From an uncultured Bacteroidales bacterium (GTDB taxonomy: Bacteria > Bacteroidota > Bacteroidia > Bacteroidales > UBA4417): a stretch of 48,118 nucleotides of DNA. Position 1 is the first letter of the stretch. Each line of letters starts with the position of its first letter. Shown in pieces: positions 18,001 through 23,287 of the stretch. The stretch spans positions 1 through 48,118 of the forward strand of contig CAIWMA010000276.1 of NCBI GenBank assembly GCA_903913645.1, in the 5' to 3' direction. The position numbers and the translations under genes were made by a program. Under the pieces are notes generated by a model that searched no databases, was not told where the DNA came from, and saw nothing but the letters and a program-made list of their open reading frames with translations.

Positions 18001-20492
18001 CCGGCTGAAGCGTTTGAAGTAAGCAGTGTATTTCCGCCTGTACAGAATGAAGCCGTTCCTGAAATGCTTGCTGTTGGCAAAGCATTAACTGTTACTGCGA
18101 AGGCAGTTGATGTAAAAGAACATCCATGACTGTTGGTAATTGTAACCGTATACGAACCAACAGCAGTGGCTGAATAACCTGCGGCAGTTGCACCAGTAAT
18201 GGGAGTCCCTTCCAGTTCCCACTGATAGTTTGTAATTGATCCGCTCCCGGAAGTTGCATTTGAACCAAGAAGTGTATTTCCTCCGGTACAGAATAAAGCT
18301 GTTCCGGTTATGTTCGCTGAAGGCAATGCATTAATCGATACTGCAAAAGCAGTTGATGTAAAAGAACAACCATTGCTGTTTGTAATAGTAACCGTGTATG
18401 AACCAGCTGCGGTAGCAGTATAAGTCGATAAAATTGCCCCGAATATGGGAGTCCCATCCAGATTCCATTGATAGTCACTGATTGATCCGCTGCCAGCAGT
18501 AGCATTTGAACTAAGCAGCGTGTTCCCGCCTGTACAAAATGAAGCAGTTCCAGTAATGTTCGCCGCAGGCAATGCATTTGCCATTAACGCAAAAGCAGTT
18601 GATGTAAATAAGCAGCCATGGCTGTTGGTAATTGTAACGCTATATGAACCAACGACAGTGGCCGAATAACCTGCTGCTGTTGCACCGCTGATGGGTGCTC
18701 CTTCCAGATTCCATTGATAGTCAGTGATTGATCCGCTTCCAGCTGTGGCATTTAAGCCAAGCAGCGTATTGCTACCTGCGCAAAATGAAGTTGACCCGAT
18801 AATGTTAGCTGTAGGCAATGCATTTACCGCTACCGCAACCGCTGATGAAGTAAATTGACAACTATTGCTGTTGGTAATTGTAACTGTATAGGACCCTTCT
18901 ACAGTAGCCGCATGAGTTGCTGCTATTTCACCACTGATAGGCGTCCCATCCAAATTCCACTGATAATCAGTAATTAATCCGCTACCAGCTATGGCATTTG
19001 AAGTTAGTAGTGTATTTTCACCGATACAAAATGAAGTGGATCCGGTAATGTTTGCCGAAGGCAATGCATTAATCGTTACAACCAAAGCAGTTGAAGTAAA
19101 CGAACAACCATTGCTGTTGGTAATAGTAACGGTGTATGAGCCAGCTTCAGTAGCTGCATAAGTGGCTGCTGTTGCCCCGCTCACAGGTGTCCCATCCAAA
19201 TTCCACTGATAATCTGTAATTGATCCGCTTCCAGCTGTGGCATTTGAACCAATCAGTGTATTCCCACCGCTGCAAAATGAAGCCGTTCCTGAGATGTTTG
19301 CTGTTGGCAAATCATTGACCGTTACCTTAACCGCACTTGAAGTATAGGCGCAACCATTACTGTTAGTAATCGAAACTGTATAGGAACCTGCCGCATTAGC
19401 CGCATGAGTTGCTACTATTGCCCCGGTGATAGGCGTTCCGTCTAAATTCCACTGATAATCTGTAATTGAACCGCTTCCGGCAGTCGCATTTGAAGTTAGC
19501 AAAGTGCTTCCACCTGCACAGAAAGAGGCTGTTCCTGTAATATTTGCTTCAGGAAATGCATTAACCGTTACTACGAAATCAGTTGAAGTAAACGAACAAC
19601 CCTGACTATTGCTGATAGTAACCGTATATGAGCCAGCAGCAGTTGCTGTATAAGTTGCTGCTGTTGCCCCGCTGATAGGCGTCCCGTCCAGGTTCCACTG
19701 ATAACCTGTAATTGAACCGCTTGCAGCAGTTGCATTTGAAGTAAGCAGTGTATTTCCACCTGAACAGAAAGAAGCCGTACCCGTAATGTTCGCAGTTGGC
19801 AAATTATTTACTGTCACCTCAATTACTGTTGAAGCCAGGCTTTGGCAACCAGTTGCATTGGTAATCTTTACATCATAAATTCCAGATATGTAAATAGTTA
19901 TACTTGGAGTGGTTTCCCCGGTAGACCAAAGATAACTTGTTCCTGAACTCGAAGTTAAAGAAACGTTTTCACCGGAACAGAAGGTAGTTGTACCGCCTGC
20001 AGATATAGTTGGTGTAGGGGGAATAGCACAGGTTATATTCCCGTTACAGGTTACAAAAACATCAGATGCTCCGCTACCGGAGTTTGAAATAGATTCTCCG
20101 TTGTAAACTCCCTCAATTAAACCGGATTTAAGCCTAACATAAACAGGTATATCGGTAAAGGAGCCCCCTGAATATGAAATGACAATAGCAGGCCCGAAGT
20201 TTAAGTTATCATTTGAAACCTCATAATTTGTTGAACCCGAAACAGTAACATCCCCTGAAACAGGAGAGAGGTCGATTCCACTTAAGTTATAGCTCTGAAC
20301 GCCTGAAGGCCCGGCATTTTCTGAATATGTAAACCCAGAGAGTATTGGGGAACTGACTGAAAGGGTTGGTGTCTGACCCTTCACTACTCCGCAGCAGAAT
20401 ACCATTATACTCACTATTGTAAGCATTGTACGGTAAAAAGAATGACGAGTAAAAATTCCCATAATTATCAGGTTTCTATATTCTCCGGTCAT
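9057..20492 (-). CDS. Giant repetitive T9SS type B surface protein (SprB-like adhesin)
   Basis: This 3811-residue protein is the largest gene in the window. In order it has: a signal peptide (about residues 11-40, ending VVKGQ); an N-terminal beta domain of a kind common in exported Bacteroidota proteins (about 41-160); one divergent then 25 tandem 82-residue Ig-like repeats (241-2290) around YQWNLxGTPISGAT and GSYTVTITNSNGC; a divergent linker; 13 tandem 78-residue SprB-like repeats (2361-3374); two 83-residue modules with LPALNWT; a PKD-like region (about 3546-3700) including EYFWDFGNNETS; and a C-terminal domain (3704-3811) with EIYDRWGKLLW, GWDGSFEGK, EGTYLWK and terminal GTITLIR. That end marks the gliding-motility-associated family of T9SS type B cargo. 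Known relatives include SprB, a mobile adhesin. The ATG at 20462 (residue 11) gives a more typical signal peptide than the first ATG. Adhesion is inferred. Confidence 0.88.
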   Translation of the reverse strand: MTGEYRNLIIMGIFTRHSFYRTMLTIVSIMVFCCGVVKGQTPTLSVSSPILSGFTYSENAGPSGVQSYNLSGIDLSPVSGDVTVSGSTNYEVSNDNLNFGPAIVISYSGGSFTDIPVYVRLKSGLIEGVYNGESISNSGSGASDVFVTCNGNITCAIPPTPTISAGGTTTFCSGENVSLTSSSGTSYLWSTGETTPSITIYISGIYDVKITNATGCQSLASTVIEVTVNNLPTANITGTASFCSGGNTLLTSNATAASGSITGYQWNLDGTPISGATAATYTATAAGSYTVTISNSQGCSFTSTDFVVTVNAFPEANITGTASFCAGGSTLLTSNATAGSGSITDYQWNLDGTPITGAIVATHAANAAGSYTVSITNSNGCAYTSSAVKVTVNDLPTANISGTASFCSGGNTLIGSNATAGSGSITDYQWNLDGTPVSGATAATYAATEAGSYTVTITNSNGCSFTSTALVVTINALPSANITGSTSFCIGENTLLTSNAIAGSGLITDYQWNLDGTPISGEIAATHAATVEGSYTVTITNSNSCQFTSSAVAVAVNALPTANIIGSTSFCAGSNTLLGLNATAGSGSITDYQWNLEGAPISGATAAGYSATVVGSYSVTITNSHGCLFTSTAFALMANALPAANITGTASFCTGGNTLLSSNATAGSGSISDYQWNLDGTPIFGAILSTYTATAAGSYTVTITNSNGCSFTSTAFAVSINALPSANITGTALFCTGGNTLLGSNATSGSGSITNYQWELEGTPITGATAAGYSATAVGSYTVTITNSHGCSFTSTAFAVTVNALPTASISGTASFCTGGNTLLTSNASAGSGTITDYLWNLDGTPINGATTASFSATTGGSYTVTITNSHGCAFTSTAFAVAVNALPIAGISGTAAVCSGGNTLLSSNAIAGSGSITNYQWNLEGTPIIGATVTTYSATAAGSYTVTITNSHGCSLTSNAFSVTVNSLPTANISGTASFCTGGNTLLVSNGTAGSGSITNYQWDLDGTPVSGATAAGYSATAVGSYTVTITNSNGCSVTSTAFAVTVNELPSANITGKASFCAGGNTLLTSNASAGSGSITNYQWNLGGVPISGATIATYSATAAGSYTVAITNSHNCSFTSTLYAVTTNALPTASITGTASFCTGGNTLLSSNATAGSGSITNYQWNLEGAPISGATAASFSANSVGSYTVTVTNSNGCAFTSTAFAVTINALPTANISGLTSFCAGGNTLLSSNATTGSGSIINYQWNLGGTPISGAISASYSASVAGSYTATIINSHGCSFTSTPFSVSVNTIPTATISGIATFCAGGNTMLSSNAAAGSGSITNYQWNLEGTPISGSISSTYTTNAAGSYTVTITNSNGCSFTSNAFAVTVNALPTASISGTASICTFGNTLLSSNATAGSGSITNYQWNLGGSLISGATAASYPASTAGSYTATITNSHGCSFTSTPFSVTVYALPTASISGTASFCTFGNTILTSTATAGSGSITNYQWNLGGTPISGATATTYTATSAGLYTITISNSNGCSFISTAFAVTVNALPTATISGTTSFCSGGNTMLSSNATAGSGSITNYQWNLGGTPIIGAISSTYTATLAGSYTVTITNSNGCSFTSNAFAVTVNALPTANISGTASFCTGGNTLLTSNATAGSGSITNYQWNLAGTPISGANAATYTAIGAGSYTTTITNSNGCSFTSMAFAVVANALPVANISGLASFCSGGNTLLTSNASAGSGSITTYQWNLGGAPISGATSTTYLASAAGSYTVTITNSNGCSFTSTPFAVTVNALPISNISGLASFCTGGNTLLTSNATAGSGSITSYQWNSAGTPISGATSTTYLASAAGSYTVTIANSNGCSYTSTAFAVIVNALPVANISGLNSFCTGGNTLLTSNATAGSGSITSYQWNFGGTFISGATAASYSATAAGAYTVTIVNSHGCSFTSSAFATTVNALPAANITGTASFCTFGTTILTSNATAGSGAITNYQWNLGGTPISGATAATYTATSAGSYTITISNSNGCSFTSTAFTATVNALPTANISGTASICFGGNTLLTSNATAGSGSITNYQWNLGGALISGATSASYSASIAGSYSVTITNSNGCSSISTTFAVKVNALPTANISGLSSFCNGGSTLLTSNASDGSGSIVNYQWNLGGIPINGATASTYTATAAGSYTVSITNSNNCSFTSTAFTVTVNALPSAIISGTASFCAGSNTLLTSNAIAGSGSITKYQWNLEGTPIIGATAGSYSAATAGSYTVSISNSNACSYTATAFVITVNAVPVAPTASVTTQPTCTQPTGTIIITSSTTGLTFNLDGTSYATYPTGGYTLLSPGLHTLAAQNTSNCISLITNITINQIPNGPTAVAATPANASCGLSNGTITLGAVTGGSAPYNYSVDASAYTASTFYSGIQAGPHGIQVRDANGCIFSTNVIISSASGPTAIAATPTNSSCGLSNGTIVLGAVSGGSVPFAYSIDASAYTTSTSYSGLAAGSHSIQVRDANGCIFSTNVIITNASGPTAIAATSANSSCGLNNGTIELGAVTGGSAPFIYSVDASAFTSTKSYSGLAAGSHSIQVRDVNACIFSIDVTITNSIGPTAIVATPANSSCGLSNGAITLGAVTDGSAPFTYSVDASAYTASTSYTGKAAGSHTVKVRDANGCILSTDVTIINASGPTAIAVTPANSSCGLSNGTITLGTVTGGSAPFAYSVDASSFTTSTSYTGKSAGSHTVQVRDANGCIFSTDVTITNANGPTAIVATPGNASCGLSNGTITLGAVTGGSAPFAYSVDASAFTASTSYSGKAVGSHSIQVRDANGCVFATIVTVSNSSGPTAIAATPANASCGLSNGTISIGAVTGGSAPFTFSVDASAFTASTSYTGKAAGSHNVQVRDANGCIFSVDVTITNASGPSAIVTTPANASCGLSNGAITLGTVTGGSAPFTYSVDASAFTTSTSYNGKAAGSYTVQVKDANGCIFSTDVILTNASGPTAIAAIPTNASCGQSNGTITLGTVTGGSSPYSYSVDASAFTASTLYSGKSAGSHSIQVKDANGCIFSTSVTISNANGPNAIIATPANASCGLSNGTITLGTVTGGSAPFTYSVDASVFTASTLYSGKSAGSHSIQVKDANGCIYSTSVTINNANGPTAIATTPANASCGQSNGTITLGTVTGGSAPFTYSVDASAFTSSTMYLGKAAGSHSIQVKDATGCIFSTIVTISNANGPTAIAATPANASCGQSNGTITLGTVSGGSAPFTYSVDASAFTASTSYSGKAAGSHSIQVRDVNGCIFATNVTITNANGPTAIAVTPVNASCGLSNGTIALGAVTGGSVPFTYSVDASVFTVSTSYSGLAAGSHSIQVKDANGCIFSTSATITQSTNTLEAPIIGTIIQPSCTITMGSVELTGLPALNWTINPGEIKGTGSFITISGLVAGTYSYTVTNSQGCISQASHIVSIINAQGSPTAPIVGTITQPSCTNSTGSVELSGLPALNWTLNPGETKGIGSTTTIAGLSSGTYNFIVTNSAGCISTTSANVVIKPSPSPTADFSFSLACQGIPTYFLDHSNSDPTPLTYWGWVVKDNLQTIGNMTGSNPTFTFENESSYSVIHTVTNSAGCSDSKTYKITVSPSPLSVFNLEDNYENVQGKILLKNGSVGADEYFWDFGNNETSTEESPVVTFTENGDFLIQLFSRNTFGCVDSSSLTYKMLFKGLWVPNAITVGTGISPVGIWKPAGENLSSYKAEIYDRWGKLLWSSDKLVNGVPSEGWDGSFEGKSCMEGTYLWKISATFKDGSVWPNANVDYRQNLQDIGSGTITLIR
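9060..9383 (-). other. T9SS type B C-terminal sorting domain of the giant protein
   Basis: Residues 3704-3811 begin GLWVPNAITV and end GTITLIR. The family usually reads VPNAFTPNGDGxND at this start; here the segment is VPNAITVGTGISPVGIWKP, so the NGDG turn is replaced. The later motifs (YDRWGKLLW, WDGSFEGK, GTYLWKI) are well conserved, so the domain should still be recognised by the secretion system. Confidence 0.85.
10371..13412 (-). repeat. 13 tandem 234-bp repeats (SprB-like, 78 aa each)
   Basis: Thirteen copies of a 78-residue unit run head to tail in frame. The typical unit starts GPTAIAATPANASCGLSNGT, continues GSAPFTYSVDASAF and ends DANGCIFSTDVTITNA. Copies differ by a few residues with no length changes: 13 x 234 bases fills the interval exactly. 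Each unit has two cysteines (SCG and NGCIF). The pattern fits the SprB repeat family found in Bacteroidota adhesins. Confidence 0.9.
13623..19772 (-). repeat. 25 tandem 246-bp repeats (Ig-like, 82 aa each)
   Basis: Twenty-five copies of an 82-residue unit run in perfect register; 25 x 246 bases fills the interval exactly. The typical unit runs from SFCTGGNTLLTSNATAGSGS through YQWNLGGTPISGATA and GSYTVTITNSNGC to AFAVTVNALPTANISGTA. Each copy has the paired cysteines of an Ig-like fold. A more divergent copy precedes the array (about residues 160-240). Shadow ORFs on the plus strand recur at 246-base steps (15775, 16021, 16267), which independently shows the period. Confidence 0.93.
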
Positions 20493-20512
20493 TTATATGC
20501 GAGTCGTTAACA

Positions 20513-20564
20513 TAGAATTGTTACTGCCTTTGCCCAACTTCTTAGCGAAAGTATAACAATTCTA
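20513..20564. repeat. Inverted-repeat element 2 (11-bp arms, 30-base spacer)
   Basis: TAGAATTGTTA (20513-20523) and TAACAATTCTA (20554-20564) are perfect reverse complements, just upstream of the giant gene. With flanks the arms read ACATAGAATTGTT and AACAATTCTAGCT, the same two 13-mers as the element at 3154-3208 but in swapped order. If the giant gene is transcribed from the -7 element at 20659-20666, the repeat lies in its 5' leader and could fold as an RNA hairpin. Confidence 0.7.
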
Positions 20565-20658
20565 GCTATTTTTTTGTTGTTTTGATGTGAAATTTTTGAA
20601 AGAATAATTTTCATCAAATCATTTTGCCTATACCAAAATGTATGAAGCCATTAAAATT

Positions 20659-20666
20659 CAAAGGTA
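20659..20666 (-). promoter_or_regulatory. Candidate -7 element for the giant adhesin gene
   Basis: The minus strand reads TACCTTTG, an exact TAnnTTTG match, 167-197 bases upstream of the two possible start codons. A second, imperfect candidate (TACTTTCG) lies inside the inverted repeat. Neither has a clear -33 element. Confidence 0.35.
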
Positions 20667-21014
20667 TTCGGGGCTTTAAAATTTATCAGGAATTAACTCA
20701 TATTAACTAAATTCACTGCTTAATTTCCTTATTTGTCGAGGTAAGATTTGACCAATTTTTCCGTTAAAATATTTTTTTTTGATTCACATTTACAAGTTCA
20801 ATCATTCTCTTTCATATTGTTTTTTTCTGCTTCGTTGTTTTCTTTAAACTAACAAATTCATTAATTACATTGCTTTCGAGAATCATGTTCCTTAAAATCG
20901 GGTAGTTCGATATTTGATAGCGGGTAACATAAAATATAGTTAATTCCCATGCTGAAGAATTGATTTCTTAAATCAGTGCAACTTTATCATTCTTTTTTTT
21001 CTTTCATTATTTAG

Positions 21015-21022
21015 TATATTTG
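21015..21022 (+). promoter_or_regulatory. -7 element for the OmpA/TSP3 gene
   Basis: TATATTTG matches TAnnTTTG exactly, about 140-165 bases upstream of the OmpA gene start. The leader in between has no ORF. Confidence 0.4.
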
Positions 21023-21164
21023 TTGGCAGTATATAGGCCGGTAATTCATAAAGTAAGCAATAATAGAGTAACGAACTTATTGATTGTCAACTGAAATGTA
21101 ATTATTGTCAATCTGGTGTATTCGTTGTTAGTCGATTTAGCTGACATCTGACAAGTAAATGTAA

Positions 21165-23063
21165 ATGTTCACCGATGAAAGTAAGATGCTAAGAATTGCA
21201 TTAATTATTATTTCATTAGTTGCTTTTAATCTCATTTCAGTTAAATCCACTGCTCAGGATTCACTGAAAATCGAGAGAATGGATGGTTATTTCTATTTTC
21301 ACCCCAATGCTGGTGCCAGTCAGTATTTTGGAGACATTAACATTGACAATTATTGGAACCGTGATCCTCAAATTGCAATAGGAGCAATTTTAGGTTACCA
21401 GTTAAGTCCAGTTTTTGGATTTAGGGGGCAGTTCCTGAAAACAGATTTATACAGCAAAAGACCAGATCAGAACCTGGTGCTTTATTCTAAATTATGGGAT
21501 GCTTCATTAAATCTCACTATTAATGTAAATGAGATTTTTGCAAAGTACAGTGAAACCAGGTTGTTGAACATTTATCTTTTTTCGGGAGCAGGAATAACTT
21601 CTTATAAATCAACTCTTGAAAACATTGAGCCCAGAGAGGTTATTTACCTACATAAAGAAGAACAACATGAACTTTTTGTTCCGATAGGCGGGGGGATTTC
21701 GTTTCGTTTAAGCCCGTATTTGGCTTTAAATCTGGAATATGGAGATCATATAACTTTTAAAAGTGACGGTATTGATTTTACTTCTGAAGGGAAAAAGAAC
21801 GACCATTACAGTTATGCTTCTGTGGGGATCCAGGTCAAATACAAAGGTAAAGATACTGACAATGACGGTGTTAATGACAGGAAGGATGCATGTCCGGATA
21901 TTGCGGGTAAGGTTAAATTTGCAGGTTGTCCGGATGTTGATGATGATGGTATAGCCGATAAGGACGATGCATGTCCTGATCTGGCAGGATTATCTGAATT
22001 TAAAGGTTGCCCTGATACTGATGGTGATGGAATAAATGACATGGCAGATAATTGCCCTTTTGTGGCAGGTACAAAGGAACTTAAAGGATGTCCGGATAAA
22101 GATAACGATGGCATTACAGATAAAGAGGATAAATGTCCTGAATTAGCAGGAAAACAGGAAAATGCCGGTTGCCCGGATTCTGACGGAGATGGAATTGTTG
22201 ACTATCTCGATGCATGTCCGCATTTAAAAGGCCTTGCCAATTTTAATGGCTGTCCTGATTCTGATGGTGATGGAATAAGCGATAACCAGGATTCGTGCAT
22301 TTATGAACCTGGGAAAAGAGAACTTAATGGATGCCCTGACAAAGACAATGATGGTATCGCAGACAAATATGACAATTGCCCGAATAATGAAGGTAAGAAG
22401 GAACTAGCCGGTTGTCCTGACCGCGATGGCGACGGCGTAGCCGACAAGGACGATATCTGCCCCGAAAACAAGGGCCTCGCTATTTTTAAAGGTTGCCCTG
22501 ATACAGATGGTGACGGGATTCCTGACTACAAAGATAGGTGTCCGAAAGTTGCCGGGGTTATTGCCAACTTTGGGTGTCCTGTAATGCAGGTAAAAACTGA
22601 AACACAGGTAAAAACAGAAGTTCCTGTAAAAGCACAAATTCCTGTTAAAACTGTAACACCTGTAAAAACGACAGAACCTGTAAAAACGGCAATACCTGAA
22701 ATTCCTGTAATTGCTAAAAAAACCGAAACATCAATTCAACGAAGAGTAACTTTCAATTCGGGTAGCAGTGAAGTATTTCCATCATTTAAGAATATGTTGT
22801 CCCTTGATGAAATTGTTAAATTTATATCTGAAAACCCGGAAGCGAAAATTTCGGTAGCCGGGTTTACTGATAATGCTGAACAAAATGATTTACAATTATC
22901 GGAGAAACGTGCAGATTATGTGATAGATTACTTAAAGAAAAAGGGGGTCAAATCGTTAAAAGTCAAAAAATCGTTCTTTGGGAAAAGTAAACCGATTGCA
23001 AATAATAACACAGCCGAAGGACGAAATCTTAATCGCAGGGTTGAAATATCTGTAATAAAATAG
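21165..23063 (+). CDS. OmpA-family outer-membrane protein with thrombospondin type 3 repeats
   Basis: This protein has 632 residues from the first ATG. The ATG at 21186 (residue 8, MLRIALIIISLVAF) is the better start because it gives a compact signal peptide ending in STAQ. An N-terminal beta-barrel-like domain (about 40-225) is followed by nine 27-residue calcium-binding TSP3-like repeats (230-472; consensus DSDGDGIxDxxDxCP...GCP), a VKTxxP-rich linker (about 475-515) and a C-terminal OmpA peptidoglycan-binding domain (about 525-632; VAGFTDNAEQNDLQLSEKRA, EGRNLNRRVEI). Such proteins sit in the outer membrane and grip peptidoglycan. It is divergent from the giant T9SS protein, and some OmpA-like proteins in this phylum serve T9SS or gliding machinery. 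A direct partnership is inference only. Confidence 0.88.
   Translation: MFTDESKMLRIALIIISLVAFNLISVKSTAQDSLKIERMDGYFYFHPNAGASQYFGDINIDNYWNRDPQIAIGAILGYQLSPVFGFRGQFLKTDLYSKRPDQNLVLYSKLWDASLNLTINVNEIFAKYSETRLLNIYLFSGAGITSYKSTLENIEPREVIYLHKEEQHELFVPIGGGISFRLSPYLALNLEYGDHITFKSDGIDFTSEGKKNDHYSYASVGIQVKYKGKDTDNDGVNDRKDACPDIAGKVKFAGCPDVDDDGIADKDDACPDLAGLSEFKGCPDTDGDGINDMADNCPFVAGTKELKGCPDKDNDGITDKEDKCPELAGKQENAGCPDSDGDGIVDYLDACPHLKGLANFNGCPDSDGDGISDNQDSCIYEPGKRELNGCPDKDNDGIADKYDNCPNNEGKKELAGCPDRDGDGVADKDDICPENKGLAIFKGCPDTDGDGIPDYKDRCPKVAGVIANFGCPVMQVKTETQVKTEVPVKAQIPVKTVTPVKTTEPVKTAIPEIPVIAKKTETSIQRRVTFNSGSSEVFPSFKNMLSLDEIVKFISENPEAKISVAGFTDNAEQNDLQLSEKRADYVIDYLKKKGVKSLKVKKSFFGKSKPIANNNTAEGRNLNRRVEISVIK
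21852..22580 (+). repeat. Nine tandem 81-bp TSP3-like repeats
   Basis: Nine 27-residue units of the form DxDxDGxxDxxDxCPxxxGxxxxxGCP follow each other without gaps; 9 x 81 bases fills the interval. The aspartates match the calcium-coordinating pattern of thrombospondin type 3 repeats. One unit has SCIYEPG in place of the usual CP. Confidence 0.9.
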
Positions 23064-23287
23064 CTTTAATTTCACTCATCGGAAAAAGCTGATCTCTCTA
23101 ACAGCACTCTTCCTATTTGTGCTTCCGAAATCATATAACAATATTTTTTCGGCGGGCTCTTAACAGATGTCTGGTGTTTAGATATTCTCAAATTGACACC
23201 CAACAAAACCGATTCAAATTACCTCTGTTACTACTTGATTTGTCGCTTCAGTAACATACAACGGTTGATATTTGTACCCCCTGTTAG

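Larger units (their letters stand above)
20493..21164. other. Long divergent intergenic region
   Basis: These 672 bases separate the divergent giant adhesin and OmpA genes. They hold the inverted-repeat element at 20513-20564, a minus-strand -7 element at 20659-20666 and a plus-strand -7 element at 21015-21022. The remainder is strongly AT-rich with T runs and no ORF I can support. Long leaders on both sides (about 170 and 140 bases) suggest post-transcriptional control is possible. Confidence 0.6.

Noticed and set aside
10925-19759. Many ORFs on both strands overlapping the giant gene (for example 11674..12102 + and 12163..12609 +)
   Set aside because: They recur at 234- or 246-base steps, have no start context or family likeness, and arise because the repeated codons keep other frames open.
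10371-19772. Possible CRISPR array or non-coding satellite
   Set aside because: Units are 234 and 246 bases without spacers, and one continuous reading frame with conserved protein motifs runs through all of them.
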